Positions 19,884 to 31,700 of a stretch of 64,000 bases of DNA are shown piece by piece. Both the position numbers and the translations under genes were made by a program. Below the pieces are notes generated by a model. It saw nothing but the letters and a program-made list of their open reading frames with translations. It had not been told where the DNA came from and searched no databases. Source of the DNA: Antedon bifida (taxonomy: Eukaryota; Echinodermata; Crinoidea; Comatulida; Antedonidae); NCBI GenBank assembly GCA_963402885.1, contig OY727098.1:4459001-4523000 (forward strand), in the 5' to 3' direction. Numbering within the stretch: position 1 is the stretch's first letter; each line of letters opens with the position of its first letter.

Positions 19884-19925
19884 TATAAAAACGTGTTGTG
19901 ACCTTTCTTTTTCCTTCTTGTGTCA
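19884..19925 (+). promoter_or_regulatory. Core promoter of the cyclophilin gene: TATA box and pyrimidine-rich start
   Basis: TATAAAA at 19884-19890 lies about 20-30 bases before the pyrimidine stretch CCTTTCTTTTTCCTTCTTG (19902-19920). A C-pyrimidine start after a TATA box resembles a 5' terminal oligopyrimidine promoter, as found on highly expressed translation-linked genes. The start site is inferred, not mapped. Confidence 0.6.
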
Positions 19926-20024
19926 GGTTGCCGCCGCCGCCCAACTAAAGTTTTCATTTAAACCCACGTGGTTTCATTCAAAATTGCCTTTTCTAATTGC
20001 ATTCGTCGTTGTTTTATCAGCAGA

Positions 20025-23000
20025 ATGAGTAAACCAAGGGTTTTTTTCGATATTACTGCCGATGGAGCACCAGTTGGTAGAATTGTCATGGAGGTAACAA
20101 ACTATCTTTCCGTCTGCAATTCTTTTGTTCCTGACCCCGGCAAAAAAAAAAACCGGGTGTCGATATGTCGATGATGATGTGATCGTCGTCGATGTATATC
20201 GGCGGATGTATGTACTCTGACCTCCTTCGATTTTTAGCCGGGCGGCGCTAGCTAGATAGGCCTAGGGCCTAGGCCTAGATAGGGACTGGCATGTATTTTT
20301 CAATTTATCTTTCTGCATTTGAATAGTGTTCAGTTTGAAAGAGTATATAATCATAAGCATTTTAAACTTTAAATCAACAAAATTGATTGAGTATTTCGAA
20401 AGTTATGAATAAAATAAGGTGTAAAATTTGGCACTCATCACTATGCTTTGTTTACATAGGAATCCCCACCCCGCGTTTGTGACCTTGTACACAAATAGTC
20501 ACTGGGTGAAAATACTACTAAAACACATATAAATACATTTTATGAACATATTTTTAATTAGAAAGTTGATGGTGACAAATATATATTTGCATAGTACCAC
20601 ATTTTGTTTAGAAATTGTGTCAAAATCACAAAAATAAGATAGAAAGTACTTATTTTATGTTTACCCTCTCCCCGGACTGCGCGAATGTCCCGGAGGAATA
20701 CCCCCACCTCAGCCAGGCTGTGTGATGACGTCATCAGGGACTTCGCGGCCTAGAATTGCTTACTCACCTAGCATCAGGTGATTTAAAACCTTTTGTGATC
20801 CAATATAGGTGATATTTATGTAAAACCAAAGGCGTACACTGTTAAAATATAAATATATCTAAAATATATAAGCAAAATCCCAAAATATTAGGCATGTTTT
20901 CGATTTTTTCTGATTTTACTAACATTTCGAGCCCAAAATAAAATGTCATCGCGAAGACATGTGGGCAAAGGAATTTCAAATTTTTTATCGGAATTTTCCG
21001 GAGAAGATCGTACAGTCATTCGGTTTTTCTGAATAGCCAATCAGAGTTCGTAAATTCATGCGCAAGTTGACCCCTTTTTAACAGGTTAAGGGTCACACTT
21101 GTCTATTCCCTAAAGATGTCTGCTGCCCTCTAGCGGTTTTGCTAGTCGCTAGCCTAGAGTAGTTATAGGCCTACCTACTAGTGGTGCTAGGCTAGTAGGC
21201 CTAGTTTCGCACCGGCTATTTTGATGCATCTATTATTGAAATACAAATTTAATTTCAATATATTTTGTCAATAAAAATTGCTCTATTATCAGTATCAACC
21301 GACCCTGATGTAAAATTAAAAGTTAATATTTTTCAAACAAATTATACTTTATTTATTAGCCTACATTACATTGATTGCCTGTTAGTATTTTGTATCAATA
21401 CGCCTTTTTCACGAAACGGAAGACATCTTCGATCGATGACAAACAATGCCGTGCAACGAAGCGTAACCAACAGAAATAACATAACGTTTATAGCCTATTT
21501 TCGGATGACAAGTTACTTAAAAATTCGTAACTCCTCAACGGACAGTCAAAAACTGCTTATTTTGATATGATTTTTTATGTCTGTACCTACTAATATTAAT
21601 AACTGAAGTAAATAACAGAAGGGAAAGCCCCAAGAAGTACACTTCCACTTTAAATATTTGTAAAAAAAATATATAGGCCTAGCGGGTCTAGAAAATAATA
21701 AATAATAAAACATGACTTCCGAGACTTTTGAAAATAATTATTAAATTAAAAATATTATCAATTAAAATGATTCTAATGATCGGCGCTATGTAAACAAACA
21801 AAATAGAGGGTGACATTTACAATTTTGAAAGGGTAATTTGTACTAGCGCGAGTTATAGGTCGCCGCCTATGCTATACAACCTGCTTGAGAGACCTCTGTC
21901 GTTTGATTATCGAATTACGTACGTTTCATCGGCTTTTTTAGCGCGTTGTTGCTGCTTGATTTGTGACTTCGACTAAAGAATGTGTGTATTCGGACCGCAA
22001 AAAGACGTCTACTTGGACGAATTTCGACGTAGAAAAATTTGACAGTAATGTATAGGAAAGAATTGGGACTTTTATAAAAATTTAACTTCCGCGATTTTTC
22101 GACTGTATAAAATATCATAAAGGCCTCAAAGCGGGATAAAACTTAAAATTATTATTTTTCTTAGTAACAAGCACATGGTATATTATTTAGATCATTGAGG
22201 TAAACCTACAGTAAATCTTATGATGAATTTGTCGATTTTTATTCTTAAAAGTTACAAAAACCATGTTCAGTATCAGCAGTAACATTTTAGTTGTATTACA
22301 AAATATATTGAAATTAAACATAATTTTCGCCAATAAATGCATTAAATATATGCATTCCACTGACTTTTTAGCCCGCTATTACAGTTGCTCTTTTGGTGTT
22401 CCATAGAAACGACAATATTGAAAATGGCAAATGCGAAATTCACAAACCGTGTGCAAGAAACACGTCTGTAAATTCATCAATTTGAAGGATTTATTTGTTA
22501 CTTTTTTTGTGATAGTCTCTTGGTCTGATACTGTAGTTACTGGCTAGCCTAGATTCATATATGCTAACAAGCTTACTAGGCCTGTACTAGGTCTACAGTT
22601 TATTCTAGGACTATAATAATATAATATATAATTTATTTTTATAGTTGAGAGCTGATGTTGTACCTAAAACAGCTGGTAAGTACATGTTGTTTTTTCATTC
22701 CAATAATATCATAATTTGCTATTACAAAGAAAGCACATTCAAAATTTCATATCCTTGCAGAAAATTTCCGTGCTCTGTGTACTGGAGAGAAAGGTTTCGG
22801 TTATAAGGGAAGCTCATTCCATAGAGTTATCACAGACTTCATGTGTCAAGGAGGTGATTTTACACGTGGCAATGGAACAGGAGGCAAGAGCATTTATGGA
22901 GAGAAGTTTGCAGATGAAAACTTCACTTTGAAGCACACTGGGCCAGGTACACCAATTTTTACCCCACCATAATATAATTTGAATAATGGATTGCTTAATG

Positions 23001-24030
23001 CGATGCCAAATTAATAGTAAATACACAATTTTCATGCTACAGAAGCCATCTTGCTATAGATGATGAACTTCGTGACTTGCCAAGCATAAAAAATAAAGTA
23101 ACCGCGTTTTCAGGGGGTTTCACTATGTTAATTTAAAAAGTGCAATATAAAAAAGTACTAATTCCATATTATATATTGTTTAAATAGGTTTCCGTACAAG
23201 TACAGTAGAACCTTCATTTTACGTACAGTGTGGGACTGAAAGGCGTACGTAAAACATGGGATTTGTAAATTCCAGGTCGACCTTAAATTGACCTCCAAAT
23301 ATGTAGATCGTAGCTAAAAAGGCTGCCTTTGCCTAACTTACGGTGTACAGCATGCAGGCAGGTGGTCACTAGCTAGGCCTTGCCTAGACTAATCTAGGCT
23401 AGGCCTGCAGGCTCGCAGGCCTAGCAAGATGTGAGGCCTAACTACCAAAGTACAGTATACAGGCTGTGTGATAAACATCAATGTTCTTGTATTTTGTATC
23501 AATAAAAACATTTGCTGCTGTAGGGGAATGCACATGTGTAGCTTGTCTCACACACAGCCATGGCTTTGTGGTTAAATTGCGCCCTCAATGTAAGAAAATG
23601 ATGACGTCGTCAGTCATTTAAGCATACGTAAAATCAGGGTTCGTAAAACAGGTTCTACTGTACAGTGAAAACCATTTAAAATGAGCAGTTAAAATTACTG
23701 ATTGATACAAATTTTTCTATTTTTTTAGGTATTTTGTCAATGGCAAATGCAGGTGCACACACCAATGGATCACAGTTTTTCCTGTGCACAGTGAAAACTT
23801 CCTGGTAAGGCATTAGAGCATAGGACATTTGAAAAAGTAGTTAAAATGATCCATATTGGTATGACCATATAATATTTTATTACAATAATTTTTTTAGGCT
23901 TGATGGCAAGCATGTTGTATTTGGATCTGTGGTTGAAGGCATGGATGTAGTCAAGAAGGTTGAATCATTCGGATCTCAAAGCGGAAAAACCAGCAAGAAG
24001 ATTGTCATTGGTGATTCAGGACAGTTGTAG
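20025..24030 (+). CDS. PPIA: Cyclophilin A-type peptidyl-prolyl cis-trans isomerase, 5 exons, complete
   Basis: Catalyses cis-trans isomerisation of Xaa-Pro bonds; a cytosolic folding helper and the cyclosporin-binding protein. Exons: 20025-20093, 22645-22675, 22761-22946, 23729-23804 and 23898-24030 (stop TAG). The joined frame gives 164 residues, against 165 in human PPIA, with no signal peptide or extra domain. Visible motifs: [25 protein letters not shown], the catalytic arginine in [35 protein letters not shown] and the cyclosporin-contacting tryptophan in [12 protein letters not shown]. Each junction is AG/GT with consistent phase. The ATG follows a short spliceless leader. Intron 1 is 2.55 kb; intron 3 carries a MITE. 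Its small size and cytosolic form exclude the secreted (PPIB) and RNA-binding (PPIE) types. Confidence 0.97.
20094..22644. other. Cyclophilin intron 1
   Basis: 2.55 kb, moderately AT-rich, with a CRE-like TGACGTCA near 20724, several TAGGCCTA words around 21170-21200, and no credible exon on either strand. Short open frames here have no family resemblance. No bounded repeat was resolved. Confidence 0.6.
23203..23660. mobile_element. pogo/Tigger-like MITE with TA target duplication
   Basis: The 458-bp element in cyclophilin intron 3 starts CAGTAGAACCT and ends AGGTTCTACTG, flanked by TA at 23201-23202 and 23661-23662. The CAGTAGAACC terminus and TA duplication are typical of pogo/Tigger members of the Tc1/mariner group. 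Subterminal copies of TTTTACGTA occur in both orientations. No transposase frame. Confidence 0.8.
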
Positions 24031-24100
24031 ACACATTAATAGTGTTCTATACAATCAATGGAATTAATGTTTTGTAAAGATAGTTTTGTACCGTTCTGAA

Positions 24101-24334
24101 ATTAAATTTTTAAGTAGCATTTTTATTTCGGTGCCAAACATTGGACCAAACTAAAATATGAACATTCAATTATTGCTTTTAGTTGCATTTGTTATAAAAT
24201 GATTAGGTTTCACACCCTGCTTCACATGACCGTTACAATGAATATATAATATGTAATATGTAGACAGTTAAACTGTTAAATTATGTCTGGACAATTTTGC
24301 CCAAAGTGCACAAACTGAGGATCATTAAAATAAA
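24101..24334 (+). terminator. Cyclophilin 3' end: two candidate polyadenylation signals
   Basis: ATTAAA at 24101-24106 (about 70 bases after the stop) and canonical AATAAA at 24329-24334. The distal one is canonical and is followed by a T-rich stretch, so two 3'UTR lengths are possible. Confidence 0.5.
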
Positions 24335-24443
24335 TCTACCATGATAAAACAAAATGTGTTTTTTTATTCCCAAAGCAGAAACTTCAGATATAAATTACAT
24401 TGTGGAATTTCGTTGACAACTAGAATAGGACAGTTCTTTATTC

Positions 24444-24748
24444 CACAAACATTAAAATTGGTGTAGGGCGTTTCCTCTCACAAACATTAAAATTGGTGTA
24501 GGGCGTTTCCTCTCACAAACATTAAAATTGGTGTAGGGCGTTTCCTCTCCCACAGACATTAACACTGGTGTAGGGCGTTTCCTCTCCCACAGAAATTAAC
24601 ACTGGTGTAGGGTGTTTCCTCTCCCACAGACATTAACACTGGTGTAGGGTGTTTCCTCTCCCACAGACATTAACACTGGTGTAGGGTGTTTCCTCTCTCG
24701 CAAACACTAACACTGGTGTAGGATGTTTGCCCTCTCGCAAACATTAAA
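24444..24748. repeat. 35-38 bp minisatellite, about 8-9 copies
   Basis: The tandem unit is ACAAACATTAAAATTGGTGT plus AGGGCGTTTCCTCTC (35 bp). From the fourth copy the unit is 37-38 bp, with CCCACAGACATTAACACTGG replacing the start. Later copies change GGGCG to GGGTG, giving a clear left-to-right gradient of variants. Lies just downstream of the cyclophilin 3' end. Confidence 0.9.
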
Positions 24749-27002
24749 CGCTGGAGGCCTCGGGCGTTTTTAGCGTGTTTAAACATATTTTAATGCCTGT
24801 TTTTTCCCTCTGGACAATGCTGAGTTTAGCCAGTGAGCGCTTATAGCCGTTGCGCCAATGCACAAAGGGAGCGCACTTCAACCTATTCTGTGAATATAAC
24901 TTTGAGAGACAATTCCATGATGGAGTTGCTGCATGGCCCGAACCGGGAACATTACAAGAATTGGTTTGAACACACTGTCCACTTGCAGATTTTTTTTCTG
25001 TGTAAGGCGTCATTTCTGGGCCAACTAGACTAGTGGAAGGTGCCATGTTTTGAATTTTTATGTGCGAGAGTACCATTTCCGACCATCTACCTAAAATTAC
25101 TTTGCCACAGGCCTCCCATAGTGGGCTCAAATATTTGGTGTCCGAGGACCCTCCCCCTCTATTTGATAAAAATCAAGGATACACCCCTGACCCCGCGACA
25201 TAAAAATCGTTCCCACGCCCCTGTCTGTAGTATTACACATTCAAAATTGTTATTCTGTGCCTCTAGCCAACTGGCTGTAGGGTTGAAACAATACTTCCTA
25301 TTGTTTCATAGAATAGGGACGTCCCTGAATAGTATAGTATATATTTTACCGTTATGCAGGAAGGTGTCCCCCAGAATAGGGTAAGGTACATATCAACTGT
25401 ATGTATGGGTAAGGTGGGATTACAGGGAAAAATAGAGCCAGGGGAAAAACATATAAAACTAACGATTCTAGCTGGATGCATTTTCACTGAATTATTTACA
25501 AGGACATTTTTGTTGCATATTGTATATTTAATTCTATTGCTTGCATACTTACACACCTATCTGATTCAGCTGAACACAATCTCTAATATTTTTATTTTGG
25601 TTATGTAACCTCTGCTTTACAAAAATATACAAAGATTAAATACAATTCTATATTTCACTCTACATTAATATATATAGATATAATATAAAAGTTTTTTTCA
25701 AACAATAATTATAGTTTAAAACAACTGAAAATCAGTTGTATATTTATTTAACTTTACAATTGTATGTACAAAATCATAAATACACTATATTTGCATTATT
25801 TCAGTAAGGCTAAATTAGCACGTGCTTAAATCAAGCACCTACGATTACTGGTCACTATACAAACACCTTTATATTTTAGAAAACAATGGTGTGTAGAATA
25901 ATACCTCACTATTGCTATAGTACTTACAGCAACTACTGTATGTACGAGCTATTAATTAAATATTCAAATTAAATTTAAGAAAATAATGCATGCTTAAAAA
26001 TATTCCACTCTTTCTGACATTAGCGAGCTTTTGATTTGCTGCTACCAAACGACGTCATGTTAGTACATTGTGCGCATGCAGGAATATTGGGACGCATGTC
26101 CTCGCTCCTCACCGTTTGATCCTTTCTCGGACCAGACGATAACTGAAGACACTTCAATTGACCTGATCTAGGCTGGACATCGGGCCTTGGTCACAACAAA
26201 TAAAAAACTCCCTATAAGCGACTGACTTGTGTGCAATTGGTAACCATATTTCAATTCCACCCTTGCTCTATTAATCAAAATACTGTACGTTTTCTACCCT
26301 TGCAATCTGCACCATGTATTTTGAAAACCTGAGTTGGAAACCTAATATTAGTGAAGCTATGTTAAAAAATACCATCATTGGCATAAATAAAACTAATATA
26401 ATACCAGAATAAATAGAATTAATAAACATTTGGCAGCGATAGATACATTATTTGTTGATGTATCATAAAAACGATTTAGAAAATAATATTTAAATTAAGA
26501 TTTTAAAAAAATATCTTAATTGTTTAATTGAAAATAATAGCATTTTCAAGCCCATCACTTATTTTCTATAACGTATGGTGTAATTATCTCTTTAATGTGC
26601 TTTTTCTTAGTGTTTCAAGACCAGAAATATATTTTATGCAAATTTAATGTATTTTTCATATTGAAAAATGATATAACCTCAAATTTGGATTAGTTTTCAT
26701 AGACAATGATGCCATGCATTTTGGTCCAGCACACCCTTCTTCACTCATCCAATGTTTTATTCAGACTAAAGATGTATTTTTATTTTGTAAATAAATAAAT
26801 GTTCTGCTTAACTTGAGATCCATTATAAAAATTTACATATTTACTTTCATAATACATAGAATACAATTTTATAAAGAGATTTTGTTTATTAGTTTTTATT
26901 AGACATTGGCATACTCTATTAAGTACCTCTTAATTTTTATTTGTCCAGCTAATTTTATTTAGACATTTGCTGCAATTTCAATACTATGACTCGGCATAAA
27001 CT

Positions 27003-27070
27003 TGGTGGTATAGAGATAAGAACACCAGGATAATGACTGGAGGTTAGTAGAATGTTCGAATCCCACTTAA
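27003..27070 (+). repeat. tRNA-derived SINE head fragment
   Basis: A-box-like TGGTGGTATAGAGATAAG and, at a tRNA-like distance, the B-box-like GTTCGAATCCCAC (about 27053-27065). No body or tail recognisable as families A or B follows, so this is an isolated head or a different SINE family. Confidence 0.35.
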
Positions 27071-27620
27071 GGTTTACTTGTAAATTTGACTTATGCAGAC
27101 CAAAGAAATCTAACAACAGGATGCTGAGCTCCGGAGATGAAAGGGTTTATCTGTGGCTGCGACATGATCAGTTCCAAAACCCTTATCAGACACCGCACAC
27201 CACGGAGAATATGTACATATTACAGTACTGTTGGTATTTTTCGCAGCCAGACATAAGATCAAAGGACTGTTACATGTTCCTATCTTGGCAAGGCAAGCTC
27301 AGTGTCCTGTTGTTAGATTGCCTTGCCTACATCATGTAGACAAATATTTAAATTCATGTCTGTATGTATACATAATAATTTATCATAGCACCATTGTTAA
27401 TGTGAAGTTCTTTTGTCATGTAAGTACTGAACCATCACCACCTTAGCACCAACACAAATGAGGTCATGGCTGAAGTAATACTATGCCAAAGTCTCTTCTA
27501 ACTTCTTCTGCTACTTAATTCCTACAAAGAAAATAAAATACAGTCGAATAAATATGATTTTGCCAAGAGTGCAGTGTTAAAAGAGTCGCTATCGAATTGA
27601 ATTTGAACAATACTTTGAAT

Positions 27621-27696
27621 GCCCCAGTTATCTAATGGTTAGGACATTATCTGCATATCAAGCAGAAGGTTCCGAGTTGGAATCTCGGTTGGGGGA
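27621..27696 (+). repeat. tRNA-like sequence (tRNA pseudogene or SINE head), 76 nt
   Basis: Foldable as a near cloverleaf: acceptor GCCCCAG with TTGGGGG (one end mismatch), T arm CCGAG-TTGGAAT-CTCGG (perfect stem) and anticodon arm TCTGC-ATATCAA-GCAGA (perfect stem; anticodon would be ATC). The D arm is poor, the spacing between D and anticodon arms is too long, and the B box is altered (AGTTGGAATCT instead of GGTTCGANTCC). A working tRNA is therefore unlikely. Confidence 0.45.
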
Positions 27697-28769
27697 ACTT
27701 TTCTCATTCTACAGAATTCATCATCTTTATCATTTCAAATTAATTAATAATATTTTGTATATCACCAGACAGTTTAGAATTTGTTCTCTGATATTTGTCA
27801 TGTGATATATTCAAATTTCTAGATTGGCAAGAATGTGGGGATGCACAGAAAAATATTGAAGCGTATAGTATAAAGAATGCAACACGCATTACCTTATATA
27901 AATTACTTCAATATTACTATTTAACATAATTATTATAATATTACTGCAGTTATTTCTGTATATATATTCTGGAATAAATGTTTACAGTCCCTCGGGCATT
28001 ATATTAGTAAACTACAAACCTTTCATGCAGAACTACAAATCTAGATGTTATGTCAGTATATTGGTCTCTTGTATTTCACAAAAATCATTATGCAATTGCC
28101 ATAGACCATCGTAATGAAAACGCAGAGCGTAATCCTCATGCAAATAGTCAAGGGTGGCTTGACAAAAGTCTAAATAATCGGACCAGTCATCATTACAGTC
28201 ATCAACACTAAAGGAATAGTAATGGTTGCAGTGAAAGATAAGACTACAACTACCGTATCAGATTCATGATAAAAAATGCTTTGTTAGCTATTATAAAGTT
28301 AATATAAGCATGCATTTGTATTTCATGTTAAGAAAAAATTGCACAAGATAATTATCATTTTAATTTCATTTGCAAAACAGGATGTAGTGGTTTTGATTAC
28401 ATTGGTTGATTAAACTAAAAGAGGTTAGGGGTACATTATGTTAAACAGCAATAACATTTACACTATTAGTTTTATGCAAGGAAAGCTATCGTTGTGGTTT
28501 ACAGAACACATAGAATACAGATCATAAAATTTATATTAATAACATTTGTGTATCATTTTTAGCGTGTATTTTTTAGATGAGCTTCTTTTAAAGGTTTCTT
28601 ACATTATAATTTTGGGTGAAGTAGAATACAAGATTAAATCTTTTTAATATAATATTACTTTTAATCAAGGATTAGTAAGTTTACTTTTGCTTGCTTGAAT
28701 GAGCTAAAACTACAAATTTTAGAAAGGCTTTCATGCAACATTCATTCAAAATCAGAATCATAGGCCTAC

Positions 28770-31700
28770 TCACTTGGACATTCTGAGAAAATTGGTAATA
28801 CTATCAGTTTTCTTGGAAAACCATCCACTTTTTGATCCTTCGCCCTTCCTTTCGACACTTGGAGATTTTTCTCTATTACTTGTTCGGTCAACAGACTGAG
28901 TTCTCTCAAGCAGATCGGGCCTACGATGTTTCATATATTGCTCTTTTGTCAAATTTGAACCATCAACTGATGTTGATCGCTTCACAAGCTCTAAGAATGG
29001 AAGTCTATCGGCTCTACGGAGACGGGACCTGTTAGAAGGTCTATCAATTCGGGATCTTCTTCCTTGGGGTTCGTTTGTTTCTGTACTACCATCTTTGGAA
29101 TCTGCACTTCCTTTACGATGCATTTCTTGACCTTCTGCTCCTTTTGAAGACTGACCTTTTTCTTTAGGATTCTTAGAATCACGACTTTTAGAGAATAAAG
29201 AATCTGTAGAACCATTTGAACGTTGCTTAGAACTGGAACGTTGCTTAGAACTTGATCGTTTCTTTCCCTTACCAGAATTCTGTGATTGTTTGGAATCAGC
29301 TTTAGCATCTTCTCTGTGCTTTCCAGTAAATGACCATCTCTTATTTGTGACACCTTCTGCTGAATCTTTTGAAGACTTTCTTTCTTTGATTGGCTTTTGC
29401 TTGGATGATTTACCATCAGTTGGTTCTATTTTTGAGGTAGATGCATTGCGTTCTCGCACACGTCTTTCGGATTTTGTTTCCTTACTTGATTTTTGAACGT
29501 CTTGCTTTGACTTTGATTCCTTTCTTTCAACTTTTGAATTTTTCTTTTGCCTTTTTTCAATAGTTGGTTGAACAGCATTTTCATTGATCGCTTTACTGTT
29601 GTTGTTATTGGTATTTAAATGTGATTGGTTATTATTACTTTCCTTTGCTTGTGAATTGGTCTTTTCTTGTTCAGTAAGCTTCTCCTGTGAACTTTGCTTA
29701 CGTTGCCTGGTTCGTTGCACACCAGCTTTGGTTTTCTCTTCACCAGATGCCATTTGAGATACTTCCAAAATTGTCCTTTTAGGTGAAACCTTCTTAGGTG
29801 ATGGAGAAGATACCTTTTCAGATGAACTTAATGATTTCTCAGATCCAGTTGACGCCCTTTTATCGGTTAATGAGGGTGTTGGTGAAACAACTGATGATTT
29901 AGTTTCGCAATCTTCCTCCTCTTTACCGCCCACAAGACCCAATGTGTTGAGTTTATTAATTTCATTGGCGATAGTTCTTGGTGGTGATGGCCTGCTAACG
30001 AACCCTTCCTTTTCAAATAGTTGTTTTCTATCAGAAACACTACTGCAGCGTTTAGAACGTTTAATTGGTGATGAATTATTATTGTTTTGATTGTCGATCT
30101 TCTTTCCTTGCCCTGTTCGTTTGTTTACAGTGAATGTAACACTCTCCTCTGTTTTGGTGACCGGCTTAACATTTACATTAAAAGGTTGTGGAGATTTTTT
30201 ATCACTGCTACCGAGATTCCCATTTATCTTCTGATCTTTCTCAGAATTAGAGCTATCGACCGAAACTGTGTATGTAAATACAGATCCATTTCTTCTTGAT
30301 TTTTTATCTTCTGCATTATTAGATAAAGTATTATGAGATTTTCTTCTTGAAATAACTGGCTTTGGAGAAGGAGATGGTTTTGGCTTCTCTTGTTTATCTG
30401 GTTTCTGGTCTTGATTTTTTACAGCAAGGTCAGGAGAAGATTTTCTGTGTGAATCACTTGTTTGCATTAGCTGGCCATATTCAGTCGATCTAGGATCAGA
30501 TTTTGGTCGTTCAAAATGATCTTCATCGAATGAATTCTCAGTTGTTCGACTTTTCAAACGACGAATGTGAGTAGCGACGGTTGAGCTGTAGCTAGTTACT
30601 GGGATTGAACTGCAAGATGATGCTGGCGATAAACTTTGTGGAGTCCCACCAGCTTTAGTTTCATCAAGACTACCCAATGAGAAAGCTTGACTCAATTGTT
30701 TAACGCAGCCTACTTTTGGAAGCTCTCGTTTTGTCCTGTACGAACGTGGTTTTAATGAATTAGTCGATGGAGGTGTTTCTGTAATATTTTTAACTACACG
30801 ATTTTCCATAAATTTTTGCTTTAAATTCTGTACTTGGTTTTCAGTTTGATTAGGAGTGTGATCCTCTGTTTTAGTCGGTGTACTATCCTTTGATAGTTTG
30901 GATAAACTTTCAAATGAATCGCGTCGTCTGCTGAACATTGGGTCTTTTCTTATTGGAGTGCTTTGAATGTCATCAGATGTGGCTCTTCTGGCAACAACTT
31001 TCCCATTAAATCTCTCTGTAGCTTTTGTAGCAAAGGTTTCTTGCACTCTTCTTTTTTCAGCATTATTTTTCAGTAATCGTTTTATAGACTCTCTCTTTTC
31101 AAGGCTTAACCTCTTGTCTGGAATTTCTGGTTTCTGTCGAACTAGATCATTTTGAGCGGCAGCAACATTTTTACCAATATCAACTTTCTGACTTTGAGGA
31201 CCTTTGGCTAATTTCACAAGTTCTATCTGAGGCTCAATTTTGGTAAGCCTAGAAGGAGAAAGGGGTGCCTCATTCTTATCCTCAGAATCTTTCTCTTGAA
31301 TGTTTTTAGAAGGCTCTGTCACAGTTTCATTTTTCACAGATTGTGATTGTCTGATGCTTTCAGGTTTACCAGATGGTTGTGTACCATGGGGTTGACAGGA
31401 ACTCTTAGATATAATATACTGAGCGATTGGAATGGCTGTTTTATCTTGTTTTCCTGACGTCTGAAAAATGTTTAAAAAAAATAATTTTCAATACAACAGA
31501 CTATTATATTATAATAAGAGTTCTAAGATAGATTTAAACAAAACTAATGTTTAATTGGGACACCATGTAACATAGTAGCGTACAGTAGCTGACAAAGGAT
31601 AAGTTTGATTAATTGATTTTGTGATAAAATCCCTCCGATGGGACTTGAGCCGTTAAGGCAAGTTCATGGTTAAATAATTAGTCAATGCCCATCGGATATA

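Larger units (their letters stand above)
24749..28769. other. Gene-poor region between cyclophilin and the large minus-strand gene
   Basis: No convincing coding exon. The left part has a 387-bp open frame on the minus strand without family resemblance. The right part includes the 3'UTR of the minus-strand gene ending at 28770; ATTAAA variants on the minus strand at 28644-28665 are possible polyadenylation signals. Two tRNA-like fragments are listed separately. Confidence 0.5.

Noticed and set aside
24444-24748. CRISPR-like array
   Set aside because: Units are tandem without unique spacers, and the window is animal nuclear DNA.
24744-25130. 128-codon minus-strand open frame after the minisatellite
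   Set aside because: No domain, no splice sites, partly overlaps the repeat edge; composition does not resemble neighbouring genes.
27621-27696. Functional tRNA-Asp
   Set aside because: Altered B box, weak D arm, excess spacing before the anticodon stem and an A at the wobble position of an Asp-type anticodon make a working tRNA unlikely.
31335-31337. A start codon at 31337 for the 855-codon frame
   Set aside because: It is GTG inside a larger exon whose frame continues upstream to an acceptor at 31460; the protein starts far upstream at 46961.
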